Positions 8,141-16,803 of a stretch of 34,356 nt of DNA are shown here, piece after piece. The stretch covers positions 1-34,356 of the forward strand of contig JBGSWC010000223.1 of assembly GCA_041752635.1 (NCBI GenBank), written 5' to 3'. The DNA is from JBGSWC01 sp041752635. Lineage in GTDB: Bacteria > Planctomycetota > Planctomycetia > Pirellulales > Lacipirellulaceae. Position 1 is the stretch's first letter; every line of letters starts with the position of its first letter. Below the pieces are notes generated by a model. That model saw nothing but the letters and a program-made list of their open reading frames with translations, was not told where the DNA came from and did not search any database. The position numbers and the translations under genes were made by a program.

Positions 8141-9058
8141 ATGCTCCGATACCGTTTGCTTGCTGTTGCTTTTGTTCTTGCGATCACGTCAAACCTCAGC
8201 ACGGCATCGTCGTTCCGCGAAACCGATGACTTTGCGGATACTGTCGCTTACACGCAGCGATATGTCGAACAATTTGGTGCCGAGAAGGTGCTGTTTGTCG
8301 TCGATATCGACAACACGCTGCTGGCGATGAAAAAACCACTCGGCAGCGATCAATGGTTTGAATGGCAAGAGTACTTACTGGAGTACGAGCCTGATTCGCC
8401 CCATTTGGTGGCGAAGGATTTTGGTGGATTGCTGGCGGCACAAGGTCTATTGTTTGCCACTGGCAAGATGCATCCACCCCAACCAAATCAGCCTGAACTT
8501 GTTGCGCAAATTCAGGGGCTGGGCGTGAACACGCTCGTGCTGACTTCGCGAGGCGACGAGTTTCGCCCGTCTACGATTCGCGAACTGAGGCGAAACGGAT
8601 ACGACTTTGCCACGACCGCCCCGTCGATCAACCTATTCGCGGGACAAGGCATTAGCATTGACGAAAAGTGTAGCCGATTTGTGCCCTATCGCCTCGATGA
8701 TCTGGCGGCCTACGGACTTACGACAACCGAAGCCAAGTTATTCAATTTGCCGGCCGACGCACGCGATGTTAGTTACGGCGACGGAATCATGATGGTTGCT
8801 GGTCAACATAAGGGGGCGATGCTGCTGATGGCGATGAAACTTACTGGACGCGACTACCAGGCGGTCGTCTTCGTCGACGACCATGGACGTCACGTCAGCC
8901 GAGTCTACGACGCCCTCGACCGACGCGGCATCGATGTCACGAGCGTTCACTACAAACGCGAAGACTCCAACGTCAAACGATTTGAATACAGCAACAAACA
9001 ACCAATCACCGACCACTGGCGCGCAATCGAACGCGCACTGGCGTTTGAAACTGAGTAG
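8141..9058 (+). CDS. Secreted HAD-like protein (DUF2608 type)
   Basis: A 305-residue predicted periplasmic protein with a signal peptide (residues 1 to about 23, core LLAVAFVLAIT). It shows the haloacid dehalogenase core: motif I DIDNTLL with Asp55 and Asp57, motif II LTSRGDEFRPSTIREL, a lysine in HKGAMLLMAMKLTG as motif III, and motif IV VVFVDDHGRHV with Asp246 and Asp247. This arrangement fits DUF2608, a family of exported HAD-like proteins of unknown substrate. With both motif I aspartates present, phosphatase activity is plausible. The gene stands alone, divergent from the deaminase and convergent with leuS, whose stop lies 10 bp beyond. Confidence 0.75.
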   Translation: MLRYRLLAVAFVLAITSNLSTASSFRETDDFADTVAYTQRYVEQFGAEKVLFVVDIDNTLLAMKKPLGSDQWFEWQEYLLEYEPDSPHLVAKDFGGLLAAQGLLFATGKMHPPQPNQPELVAQIQGLGVNTLVLTSRGDEFRPSTIRELRRNGYDFATTAPSINLFAGQGISIDEKCSRFVPYRLDDLAAYGLTTTEAKLFNLPADARDVSYGDGIMMVAGQHKGAMLLMAMKLTGRDYQAVVFVDDHGRHVSRVYDALDRRGIDVTSVHYKREDSNVKRFEYSNKQPITDHWRAIERALAFETE

Positions 9059-9068
9059 ATAATAGAAC

Positions 9069-11738
9069 CTACTTCACCACAAAGTTCACCAGCTTGCCGG
9101 GCACGACAATCGTCTTCACAATGGTCTTGCCCTGCAGTTGATCGGCCGTCTTTTTGTCGGCCAGAGCGAATTGTTCGAGGGCTGCTTTGTCGGTGCCGGT
9201 GGGGACGGTGATTTTGCTGCGGAGCTTGCCGTTCACTTGCACAGGGATTTCGACGTTGTCTTCGACCAGGTACTTGGCGTCGCACTTGGGCCAAAGTTCG
9301 TAGGCCAGCGTGTCGGCATGGCCCAGCGTCTGCCACAATTCTTCGCAAAGATGCGGGGCATAAGGGCTGAGAATCAACACAAACGGCTCGATAACGCCAC
9401 GAGGAACACTGGTTTCCTTGGTGAAGAAGTTCACAAACTCCATCATCCGCGCTATCGCCGTGTTGAAGCTCAGGCTGTCGATATCGCGCGTCACGGCATC
9501 GATCGTCTTGTGCAGCATATGAAGCTGCGCCTCGGTCGGTTCGTCGTCGGTTACGGTCGCCGATAATTTCATCTCGTCGGCACGATCGTCAATCACCAGC
9601 CTCCACACCCGCCCCAAGAAGTTAGCGACGCCGCTCACTCCTTTGGTTTGCCAAGGCTTGGTCGCTTCGAGCGGTCCCATAAACATCTCGTACAGCCGCA
9701 GCGCATCGGCACCATAGTCACGAACGACGTCATCGGGATTCACGACGTTGCCACGACTCTTGCTCATTTTCTCGTTGTTCTCGCCGAGAATCATGCCCTG
9801 GTTGACGAGTTTTTGAAACGGTTCGATCGTCGACACAACACCCCGGTCGTACAGCACCTTGTGCCAAAATCGCGCGTACAGCAGGTGCAAAACGGCATGC
9901 TCGGCACCACCAATGTAAAGGTCGACGGGCATCCACGCTTTTTCGATCTCAGGATCAATCGGCGCGTGCACGTTCCAGGGGTCGAGGAACCGCAGGTAGT
10001 ACCAGCAGCTTCCGGCCCATTGGGGCATGGTGTTGGTTTCGCGTTTGTAGCGGACACCATCGATCTCGGGATAGAGCCATTCTTCGCTGGCCTTGTCGAG
10101 CATCGGCTCGGGGCGACCATGTGGCTTGAAATCTTCGAGGTGCGGTAGCTCGACAGGAAGTTGATCTTCCGGCACGGCCATCACATGGCCGGTTGGTTCC
10201 CCTTTGTCGTCGAGCTCGTGCAGAATCGGAAACGGTTCGCCCCAAAATCGCTGGCGGCTGAAGAGCCAATCGCGCAGCTTGTAGTTGACCGCTTCGCGGC
10301 CCAGCCCCTGCTCGGCAAGTTGTTTGGTAATTCGTTGCTTGAATTCGTCGGTCGTGAGTCCATCGAACTCACCGCTATTGATCGCCGTGCCGGGCTCGGT
10401 GTAGACCATTTCACCCGCGAGGATTTTCGCTTCATCGTCGGCCGAAATTCCCTCGGGCTGAATCACGCACTTGATGGGAATATCAAACTTCTGCGCAAAT
10501 TCAAAGTCGCGCTCGTCGTGCGCCGGCACCGCCATGATGGCCCCGGTGCCGTAGCTGATGAGCACATAGTCGGCAATCCAAATCGGCACCGGCTCGCCAT
10601 TGACGGGGTTGATGGCGTAGCTGCCGGTGAAGACACCCGTCTTGTCTTTGTTTAATTCGGTGCGGTCGAGTTCGCTTTTGAACGATGCATGACGCACGTA
10701 CTTTACCACTTCGTGATGCTGCTCTTCGGTGGTGAGCTTGTCGACCAGTGGATGCTCGGGGGCGATCACCATATAGGTCGCGCCGTACAGTGTATCGGGA
10801 CGTGTGGTGTACACGCGAAGCACTTCGTCGGTCGGTTTTGCGGGAAAGCCAATTTCGGTGGATTGGTTTCTATGCGCAATGAGATCCCCAAGATCATCCA
10901 AACTGGCATTTCCTTTACCGATGAAGAAATCAACTTCGGCACCGGTGCTCTTGCCAATCCAGTTACGCTGCAGTGCCTTCACTCCACTGGGCCAGTCGAG
11001 TGTTTCCAGATCCTTCTCGAGCCGCTCGGCGTAAGCGGTGATGCGGAGCATCCATTGCCGTAGCGGCAGGCGTTCGACGGGGTGCTGGCCTCGTTCGCTT
11101 TTGCCGTCGATGACTTCTTCGTTGGCCAGCACGGTCCCCAGCGCGGGGCACCAATTGACCGGAGCGTTGTTTTGATAGGCGAGTCGGCGGTCGTCGACCC
11201 AACCACGGGCGAAGTCTTCGCCCAGTGCTACGACGTCTTCTGGTATTACCAGCTCGGCAATCGGGCGTCCCCGTTGTTGCTCGTGGTCGAACCAGGTGTC
11301 GAAGAGTTGCAGGAAGATCCACTGAGTCCACTTCACATAGTCGCTATCAGTGGTCGCGATTTCGCGGGACCAGTCATAACCAAACCCCAACATCTTAAGC
11401 TGACGGCGGAAGGTGTCGATATTCTGTTGGGTCTGCACCCGGGGGTGCTCGCCCGTTTTGATTGCGTGTTCCTCGGCAGGCAGCCCGAAGCTATCGAACC
11501 CCATCGGATGGACAACGCTCTTGCCCTGCATCCGCGCAGCCCGGCAGACAATGTCGGTCGCCGTGTACCCCTCGGGATGCCCGACGTGCAGGCCATTGCC
11601 GCTCGGATAAGGGAACATATCGAGGGCGTAGAGCTTTTCGCCAACGTCACTCGGCAACCGGGGCGACTCAAACGTCTTGTGCTCGTCCCAATAGGCTTGC
11701 CACTTGGGCTCGATGACAGCAGGGTTGTAACGGGGCAT
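9069..11738 (-). CDS. leuS: Leucyl-tRNA synthetase
   Basis: This enzyme charges tRNA-Leu with leucine using ATP in the cytoplasm. The 889-residue length is normal for bacterial LeuRS. The class I HIGH motif is HVGH at residues 51-54 within PYPSGNGLHVGH. The KMSKS loop is seen as NEKMSKSRGNVV, the editing domain has TTRPDTLYGATY, and the C-terminal anticodon-binding part contains PHLCEELWQTLG. The start is the ATG at 11738 (MPRYNPAVIEPKWQAYW); the longer frame adds a C-rich leader translation with no family similarity. The zinc-ribbon insert has lost most cysteines: WCPALG and GKSERG stand where many relatives have CxxC pairs, so this site probably binds no zinc. The 5' leader is unusually structured (see 11744-11894). 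Confidence 0.97.
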   Translation of the reverse strand: MPRYNPAVIEPKWQAYWDEHKTFESPRLPSDVGEKLYALDMFPYPSGNGLHVGHPEGYTATDIVCRAARMQGKSVVHPMGFDSFGLPAEEHAIKTGEHPRVQTQQNIDTFRRQLKMLGFGYDWSREIATTDSDYVKWTQWIFLQLFDTWFDHEQQRGRPIAELVIPEDVVALGEDFARGWVDDRRLAYQNNAPVNWCPALGTVLANEEVIDGKSERGQHPVERLPLRQWMLRITAYAERLEKDLETLDWPSGVKALQRNWIGKSTGAEVDFFIGKGNASLDDLGDLIAHRNQSTEIGFPAKPTDEVLRVYTTRPDTLYGATYMVIAPEHPLVDKLTTEEQHHEVVKYVRHASFKSELDRTELNKDKTGVFTGSYAINPVNGEPVPIWIADYVLISYGTGAIMAVPAHDERDFEFAQKFDIPIKCVIQPEGISADDEAKILAGEMVYTEPGTAINSGEFDGLTTDEFKQRITKQLAEQGLGREAVNYKLRDWLFSRQRFWGEPFPILHELDDKGEPTGHVMAVPEDQLPVELPHLEDFKPHGRPEPMLDKASEEWLYPEIDGVRYKRETNTMPQWAGSCWYYLRFLDPWNVHAPIDPEIEKAWMPVDLYIGGAEHAVLHLLYARFWHKVLYDRGVVSTIEPFQKLVNQGMILGENNEKMSKSRGNVVNPDDVVRDYGADALRLYEMFMGPLEATKPWQTKGVSGVANFLGRVWRLVIDDRADEMKLSATVTDDEPTEAQLHMLHKTIDAVTRDIDSLSFNTAIARMMEFVNFFTKETSVPRGVIEPFVLILSPYAPHLCEELWQTLGHADTLAYELWPKCDAKYLVEDNVEIPVQVNGKLRSKITVPTGTDKAALEQFALADKKTADQLQGKTIVKTIVVPGKLVNFVVK

Positions 11739-11743
11739 TTGTA

Positions 11744-11774
11744 GGGGGTTGGGGACAGGGGTCGGGGGACAGGG
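11744..11774 (+). other. G-quadruplex-type G-run cluster directly upstream of leuS
   Basis: Four runs of four or five G (11744-11748, 11751-11754, 11758-11761, 11764-11768), separated by 2-3 bases, plus a fifth run GGG at 11772-11774, fit a G-quadruplex motif on the plus strand. The leuS mRNA leader is therefore C-rich and ends CCCCCTACAA just before the start codon. A similar C-rich stretch precedes flgN. Confidence 0.5.
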
Positions 11775-11797
11775 CCGGTTAACAGAGTCTACAAAAG

Positions 11798-11894
11798 GCG
11801 AGCCGATGACGTTAGTCACCGACTCGCTTGGTGCTTGTTACGACACGCTACCAACAAGCCGGTTCACCACCATAAAACGACCGGGCGACGCCCG
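11798..11894 (-). promoter_or_regulatory. Three consecutive hairpins in the leuS upstream region
   Basis: Positions 11798-11827 form a 13-bp stem with two mismatches and a GTTA loop; read toward leuS it is followed by CTTTT, like a weak terminator or attenuator. Positions 11833-11859 pair GCTTGTT with AACAAGC over a 13-base loop. Positions 11882-11894 are the palindrome CGGGCG-A-CGCCCG. No T-box consensus was found. The structures could serve leuS or the divergent PEP-CTERM gene. Confidence 0.35.
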
Positions 11895-11996
11895 AGTTGA
11901 TTGCTCTGAACCCGAATCCAGCTTAGATTGCATAGCAGTCGCGAAACGACGACCAATACCCCCAGCCCACTCAGGCCAATCACGGAACTGCTGACT

Positions 11997-13232
11997 ATGA
12001 AGCGCCACGCTCTTACTCCGGTTCTAATAGCGGCCGCGTTGTTCGCATACGACTCGCAATCGGTTTTTGCCGACTACGCGCTGGTGCAATTCCCAGGGTC
12101 GATCTCACGCTATTCCAATACCGGCGAACACGTCCTCGATTTTCAGGTATACGACGAGGATTGGGGAGGCTACAGCACTTGGCTCGGAGAATCGGTCGAG
12201 GGCATTACAGTCGGCCCCGACGGCTTTGTTTACGCGACCATTAATAATCTCGGTGCAGCATACGTTCAGCGATTTGATCCGCGTAATGGACTTGGTGAGA
12301 CGATCGTCCAGCCGGACCCGTTCTCCGAGGTTAGTTATGGTGATCTTAACTTTTACTCGGCTCCCACCCGACTGCACTTTGGTCCGCACGGCGACATATA
12401 TGGAGTTAGCATCCGGGAAATCGAGTCGATTGTGCCCACTCTCGGTGCGTGGCAGTATCGTGTCTTTCGCGTTGATTCTCAATCTGGAGCAACGTTGGAG
12501 ATTCTGCAGGGCGCTGTAGTTGCTCAGCCGCCATACACTGGTGCGACGTCGATTGTCGATCTTGCTTCGCGCACCGGCAACAATTCTCCGTACGGTGGCG
12601 AATTATTTGTTGCAACTAACAATGGAATTCTGCAACGTCATTATCAGATTCTCGCGACTCCAATCGTTACTCCACCGCCTCCACCACCCCCTCCCTGCCC
12701 TGATTGGTGGCCCGACTGGTTTCCGTGCCCACCTTCTCCTCCACCCCCTCCGCCTCCACCGACACCAGATAATTTCGAGACAATCGACACCGGTATCGAA
12801 AGAATTGGGGCAATTGAGTTTGGCCCGGATGGATTGCTTTATATCATGGACCGTGCAAACCAATCCATTGTTCGATACGATGTAGACGCCCGATCGATCG
12901 TTGATACGTTTATAGACGATTACTTCGCAGTGACGGGAATTATGAGTCATGGTGATATTTACTTCGGCCCTGAAAATAGCCTGATTCTGCAGCAGGTTTC
13001 CTATCCGGAAGGCTATCTTAGTCGCTTTGACGCTTTAACCGGTGATTACCTGGGAAGCGTCGTGCCTGACTTTCGAAGCTCCGAATTTGGTAGAGACGAA
13101 AATTGGGGGCTACAGATCGACCCCTGGGGCGTCTACATACCAATCCCCGAACCCAACACAATCAGCTTACTCCTGATTGCACTTCCAGCGGGAGCATTTG
13201 TGTTGGGCCGACGCCGATGGCTCGCCCGTTGA
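11997..13232 (+). CDS. PEP-CTERM-anchored protein with polyproline linker
   Basis: A 411-residue exported protein. The signal peptide (MKRHALTPVLIAAALFAYDS, cut near FA-DY) supports the ATG at 11997 over an upstream in-frame start. The extracellular part has repeated segments such as ITVGPDGFVYATI, LHFGPHGDIYGVS and EFGPDGLLYIMD, which look like beta-propeller (NHL/SMP-type) blades. At about residues 224-262 two polyproline tracts flank a Trp- and Cys-rich core, CPDWWPDWFPCPP, splitting the propeller-like region. The C-terminus has a PEP-CTERM signal: PEPNTISLLLIALPAG, a membrane stretch, then GRRRW. Such proteins are sorted by an exosortase and are often tied to exopolysaccharide. The gene looks AT-richer than its neighbours, by eye. 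The function is unknown. Confidence 0.75.
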   Translation: MKRHALTPVLIAAALFAYDSQSVFADYALVQFPGSISRYSNTGEHVLDFQVYDEDWGGYSTWLGESVEGITVGPDGFVYATINNLGAAYVQRFDPRNGLGETIVQPDPFSEVSYGDLNFYSAPTRLHFGPHGDIYGVSIREIESIVPTLGAWQYRVFRVDSQSGATLEILQGAVVAQPPYTGATSIVDLASRTGNNSPYGGELFVATNNGILQRHYQILATPIVTPPPPPPPPCPDWWPDWFPCPPSPPPPPPPPTPDNFETIDTGIERIGAIEFGPDGLLYIMDRANQSIVRYDVDARSIVDTFIDDYFAVTGIMSHGDIYFGPENSLILQQVSYPEGYLSRFDALTGDYLGSVVPDFRSSEFGRDENWGLQIDPWGVYIPIPEPNTISLLLIALPAGAFVLGRRRWLAR

Positions 13233-13264
13233 CGCTCTTGTAGGTGCGAAACGATAATCGCTGC

Positions 13265-14560
13265 ATGGACAAAACCAAAGTCGCTATCATCGGCGTAGGC
13301 ACAGTCGGCAGTGGCGTCGCCCGACTGCTGCTCGATCATGGTGACCGTACTGCGCGGCATGCCGGGCGGGTGCTGTGGCTCGAAAAGGCAGTCGTTCGCG
13401 ATCTGTCCAAGGCCCGCGAATGCGAGTTGCCAAAAGGCTGCTTGACTGACGATGTCCAGCAGGTCATCAGTGACCCCGAAATCAAAGTCGTGGCCCAGCT
13501 CATCGGGGGCATCGAACCGGCTCGCACGATCATGCTCAAGCTGCTCGCTGCTGGCAAAGATGTCGTGACAGCCAACAAGGCGCTGCTGGCCGAGCATGGA
13601 CCAGAAATCTTCGATGCGGCCCGCGAATTGGGCCGCAGCGTGGCGTTCGAGGCGGCGGTTGCTGGGGGCATTCCCATCATCGCCAACCTATCGCAGTGTC
13701 TCTCGGCCAACCAAATCGAAACCCTCGCCGGCATCCTCAACGGTACCAGCAATTTCATCCTCAGCAAAATGCACGAAAACGGGGCAGCCTACGAAACGGT
13801 CGTGGCCGAAGCCCAACGGCTTGGCTATGCCGAGGCCGACCCGTCGATGGATGTCGACGGCACCGACGCCGCCCAGAAACTGGCGATACTCGCGCACCTC
13901 GCTTTCGGTGCCCGGGTTCACTGGCGCGATATCCCTCGCCAAGGGATCGACACACTCGAACTTGCCGACGTTCGCTATGCACAAAAGCTGGGCTACGTCA
14001 TCAAGTTGCTTGCCATTGCCGAGTTGACTGAGCATGGGCTCGACCTGCGAGTTGGGCCGATGCTGGTGCGCAAAGGTCGACCATTGGCCGAGGTGGGCGG
14101 AGCCTACAACGCCGTCCGCGTGACGGCCGACGCCGTCGGCAACTTGCTCTTCTACGGTCCCGGCGCCGGACAAATGCCGACGGCCAGCGCGGTCGTGGCC
14201 GACATGATCGACACGGCCGTCGGCCGCACAGCCATCACCTTTCGTACACTCGAACTTTGGTCTGACCGGGCGGCCCGAGTTTCGAGTGCCGATGCGGCGT
14301 TGGCACGGGGCCGGTTCTATTTGCGCGTGACTGTCGACGACCATCCAGGGGTACTGGCACAGATTTGCAAACGGCTCGGTGAGCACGAAATTTCCATCGC
14401 TTCGGTGCTGCAACAAGAGCCCGACGAGCACGACACGTCGGTGGGACTGATCATCATGACACACGAAACGACAGAGGGAGCCGCCGCGAAGGCGTGTGAC
14501 GGGCTTGCTTCGCTCAAGTGCGTGCGAAGCAAGCCTGTGCGGATGCTGGTTAGGGACTAG
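13265..14560 (+). CDS. hom: Homoserine dehydrogenase
   Basis: Reduces aspartate semialdehyde to homoserine with NAD(P)H, the branch-point step toward threonine and methionine. The 431-residue protein has the nucleotide-binding GVGTVGSG at its N-terminus. Family blocks follow in TANKALLAEHG, EAAVAGGIPII, GILNGTSNFILSKM and DPSMDVDGTDAAQKL. A C-terminal ACT domain starts near residue 352 (FYLRVTVDDHPGVLAQI), as in threonine-feedback-regulated forms. The ATG at 13265 puts the Rossmann fold directly at the N-terminus; the earlier start at 13244 would add seven residues. The gene is not beside other threonine genes. It ends at a hairpin shared with the convergent methyltransferase gene. Confidence 0.96.
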   Translation: MDKTKVAIIGVGTVGSGVARLLLDHGDRTARHAGRVLWLEKAVVRDLSKARECELPKGCLTDDVQQVISDPEIKVVAQLIGGIEPARTIMLKLLAAGKDVVTANKALLAEHGPEIFDAARELGRSVAFEAAVAGGIPIIANLSQCLSANQIETLAGILNGTSNFILSKMHENGAAYETVVAEAQRLGYAEADPSMDVDGTDAAQKLAILAHLAFGARVHWRDIPRQGIDTLELADVRYAQKLGYVIKLLAIAELTEHGLDLRVGPMLVRKGRPLAEVGGAYNAVRVTADAVGNLLFYGPGAGQMPTASAVVADMIDTAVGRTAITFRTLELWSDRAARVSSADAALARGRFYLRVTVDDHPGVLAQICKRLGEHEISIASVLQQEPDEHDTSVGLIIMTHETTEGAAAKACDGLASLKCVRSKPVRMLVRD

Positions 14561-14585
14561 CCAACCGATTTCGTCGCGAAACGCA

Positions 14586-14610
14586 ACCGAGGGCAGAAGT
14601 CACCCTCGGT
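14586..14610. terminator. Bidirectional terminator hairpin between convergent genes
   Basis: ACCGAGGG and CCCTCGGT form a perfect 8-bp stem around a 9-base loop. It lies 26 bp after the hom stop and directly abuts the stop codon of the methyltransferase on the other strand. It lacks a strong T tract on either side. Confidence 0.6.
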
Positions 14611-15702
14611 CTATTTCGCGATCACGTACCAGTTATTTTGGATGTCGTGATCGAGCTTGTGGGTCTCAACATTCGTGAAACCGGCACGGTTAAGATAGTC
14701 ACGAGTCACGCCCTCGCCCCACATTGCCCCGAGTCCTTCGCCCCCTTGAGCGAGCGACACCGTCATGCAGTGCATGCACGAAATCGTGTAGAGCAACGAT
14801 CCCAACGGATGCTCGCGGTCTTTGTCGAGATCGCTGGTGCCGTTGATGTCTTGCATCAGGTAAATTCCGTCGGGTTTGAGTGTGCGATGGATTCCCTTGA
14901 GCACACTCAATGGCTTGGCTTGATCGTGGATCGCATCGAAGGTAGCGACAATGTCGAAAGCTTCGGGGCGGGCCGATTCGTCAAAGTCACTGGCGTCGTG
15001 CACTTCAAGCGTCACGTTCGTAAGCCGCCGACGCGCCACTTCGCCTTTGGCAAAACTAATCGTCTCGTGACACAAATCAATGCCGGTGAAATGGCTCTGA
15101 GGATACAACTCGGCAAGTCGCATGATGATGAGCCCCCGGCCACAACCGACGTCGAGCATCGCTGCTCCCCGTTCGAGCTTCGCCACCAGTTCCGGAACGA
15201 GCGGCAACACGTGTGACTCCAGCGACGAGAGTACCGACAGGCCGCTTTCTTCGGCCATCACTTCGTGAAAGCGATGGTACTCGGAGTAGGGAACTCCACC
15301 ACCATTTTCGAAACAGTCGACAATCTTCGATTCAACGCTCCCCAGTTCGGCGATGAACTGTGTGACCACAGCCAGATTATCGCTGCCAGCGTCACGGGTC
15401 AGCATGGCGGCATGGTCTTCTGGCAATGTGAAAGTTTTGGTCGCCGGCTCGAAGCGAACAATCTGGCCGGTGACCATCGCGCCGAGCCACTCGCGGACAT
15501 AGCGTTCGTCGAGCCCGGCCGACTTGGCGACCTCGGCCGACGTCGCTGGCGGCAACTCACTCATCGTGTCGAACAACCGGGTACGATGGCCGATTGAGAT
15601 CATCATCGCGAGTGCCGCGTCGTTAAGCATCCCGACCATTCGCTCGGCGAAGACACTAGTGTTTTCTGACGGCAAAGCGGGTGGGCAGATGGAATTACAC
15701 AT
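14611..15702 (-). CDS. SAM-dependent class I methyltransferase with N-terminal winged helix
   Basis: A 363-residue methyltransferase resembling the Rv2258c-type family. The N-terminal part (about 20-100; LNDAALAMMISIGHRTRLFD, EVAKSAGLDERYVREWLGAM) looks like a dimerising winged helix. The Rossmann core follows with SAM-binding motif LDVGCGRGLI near residue 180, the acidic end of strand 2 in FTGIDLC, and FDIVATFDAIHDQAKP. Its substrate is unknown; relatives modify small molecules. The ATG at 15702 is well supported by GAGGA seven bases upstream, one of the clearer ribosome-binding sites in the window. The gene stands alone, with its own predicted promoter. Confidence 0.82.
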   Translation of the reverse strand: MCNSICPPALPSENTSVFAERMVGMLNDAALAMMISIGHRTRLFDTMSELPPATSAEVAKSAGLDERYVREWLGAMVTGQIVRFEPATKTFTLPEDHAAMLTRDAGSDNLAVVTQFIAELGSVESKIVDCFENGGGVPYSEYHRFHEVMAEESGLSVLSSLESHVLPLVPELVAKLERGAAMLDVGCGRGLIIMRLAELYPQSHFTGIDLCHETISFAKGEVARRRLTNVTLEVHDASDFDESARPEAFDIVATFDAIHDQAKPLSVLKGIHRTLKPDGIYLMQDINGTSDLDKDREHPLGSLLYTISCMHCMTVSLAQGGEGLGAMWGEGVTRDYLNRAGFTNVETHKLDHDIQNNWYVIAK

Positions 15703-15802
15703 TTTCGTCCTCTTTTGTCGCGCGTGGCAGAGCGGCCCCTGGTGCTCACCGACTGGCCGGCGGTGACTTTCGCCTGCTGGCATAAACGGCAGGATGGTCC
15801 GA

Positions 15803-15831
15803 ATGTTACACAGGTTCGGGGTAAATTTCAA
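15803..15831 (-). promoter_or_regulatory. Sigma-70-type promoter of the methyltransferase gene
   Basis: On the minus strand TTGAAA (-35, five of six) is separated by exactly 17 bp from TAACAT (-10, four of six). Transcription would begin near 15796 and leave a leader of about 95 nt. The leader contains a small hairpin (TCACCG paired with CGGTGA) but matches no riboswitch I know. Confidence 0.5.
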
Positions 15832-15934
15832 AAAAAATCGCCTGGTGCCTCCCTTCACACCCTGAATTCCGGCTCGCAATCCGATTTCGGCTAATTACGA
15901 TGAAAGTAGCTGGTTCTATTCCGTCGACTTAACT

Positions 15935-16414
15935 ATGTGGTGCGAGATGTTTGCATCGACTCGTCTCCTGTTCATTGCATTGCTTGTTTTGCCTATTTTT
16001 TCGCTGCCCCCCAACTTGACACTGGGTGACGAAATTCATGGTGGCGAAAGCGAGCATGCTTATCAGCGTTCGCGCAGCGGCAACCGCAATCAATCTTGGG
16101 GCAATCACCATCCCCCTCAGCACAAGCCAGATCACCACCGCCCGACAAGACCCGTCGTGCAAGCGCCAAGCATTGAATCGGGACACTTCGTGCGGCCTTA
16201 TCCTTTTCACCTCGATTACTACCGCATGCGCTGGGGCGGCAGCTACGAACCATATTTTGGCAACCTGCATGGCCCGGCGAACATTATCGTTGCTCCATCG
16301 TTCGTCGCGCCGAATCCATTTTTTGGAAATCAGTTCAACAACCAGTTCGGCACTCCGTTCGGTAACCAATTCCAAAATCAATTCGGTAACCAATTCAACC
16401 AGTTGGGTCCGTGA
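15935..16414 (+). CDS. Small secreted His-rich protein with FGNQF repeats
   Basis: A 159-residue protein of unknown function. The N-terminus (about 1-30, core LLFIALLVLPIFSL) is a likely signal peptide. A His/Pro-rich stretch (NHHPPQHKPDHHRPTRP) follows and may bind metal. The middle segment FVRPYPFHLDYYRMRWGG is aromatic. The last 35 residues repeat FGNQF/NNQF/QNQF units and are Asn/Gln/Phe-rich, a low-complexity composition typical of self-associating surface or matrix proteins; that role is inference. The ATG at 15935 is used; a second Met four codons later is possible. The small secreted protein 39 bp downstream may be co-expressed. Confidence 0.6.
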   Translation: MWCEMFASTRLLFIALLVLPIFSLPPNLTLGDEIHGGESEHAYQRSRSGNRNQSWGNHHPPQHKPDHHRPTRPVVQAPSIESGHFVRPYPFHLDYYRMRWGGSYEPYFGNLHGPANIIVAPSFVAPNPFFGNQFNNQFGTPFGNQFQNQFGNQFNQLGP

Positions 16415-16453
16415 CGTTTCGTCGCCGATCGACTCGAGCAGGAGGCTCTCATC

Positions 16454-16705
16454 ATGCCACGGGCGTTACTTCTAGCAGCGGCGCTGCTTACACTCGCTGC
16501 GTATCAGGTCGGCGCGCAGACGATCGGCGAACCGCTTCCGAGGGGCCCACTGCTAGCGCCGGATTCGCCGCCAGTGGCGACGCCCCCTGCGTACACACCG
16601 CCGCCTTTTCGTTGGGGCTGGTTTGGTGCCGAGCGTTTCGACTCGCGTCCTCAGTGGCACTACGACTACCAGCGGACGTCGATGCGGTGGAAATATCACC
16701 GCTAG
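16454..16705 (+). CDS. Very small secreted protein, aromatic and proline-rich
   Basis: An 83-residue protein of unknown function. It has a signal peptide (residues 1 to about 21, LLLAAALLTLAAYQVGA), then a Pro-rich linker (PPVATPPAYTPPPFRWGWFG) and an aromatic/basic tail (WHYDYQRTSMRWKYHR). The start is well supported by AGGAGG eight bases before the ATG. The RWGWFGA segment recalls other small planctomycete exported proteins; this is from memory, not a search. It follows another small secreted protein by 39 bp. Confidence 0.6.
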   Translation: MPRALLLAAALLTLAAYQVGAQTIGEPLPRGPLLAPDSPPVATPPAYTPPPFRWGWFGAERFDSRPQWHYDYQRTSMRWKYHR

Positions 16706-16724
16706 CTGCAAAAACTGCCGCTAG

Positions 16725-16747
16725 CGATCGGCGAATGCTGCCGATCG
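16725..16747. terminator. Hairpin after the small secreted gene, possible terminator
   Basis: CGATCGGC and GCCGATCG form a perfect 8-bp stem around the loop GAATGCT, 19 bp after the stop at 16705 and before the flagellar promoter. It lacks a T tract. It probably separates the small-gene transcript from the flagellar one. Confidence 0.4.
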
Positions 16748-16803
16748 GCAAGAAATGTCTGCTCGCCAATTGCCAAACACAGCCAATTTCTCACTCTGCG
16801 AGT

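Noticed and set aside
11082..11744. 220-codon plus-strand frame opposite the start of leuS
   Set aside because: Shadow of leuS, whose reading frame has all expected synthetase motifs.
15703..15796. Leader of the methyltransferase considered as a SAM, SAH or cobalamin riboswitch
   Set aside because: Only one small hairpin is seen and none of the conserved riboswitch cores is present.
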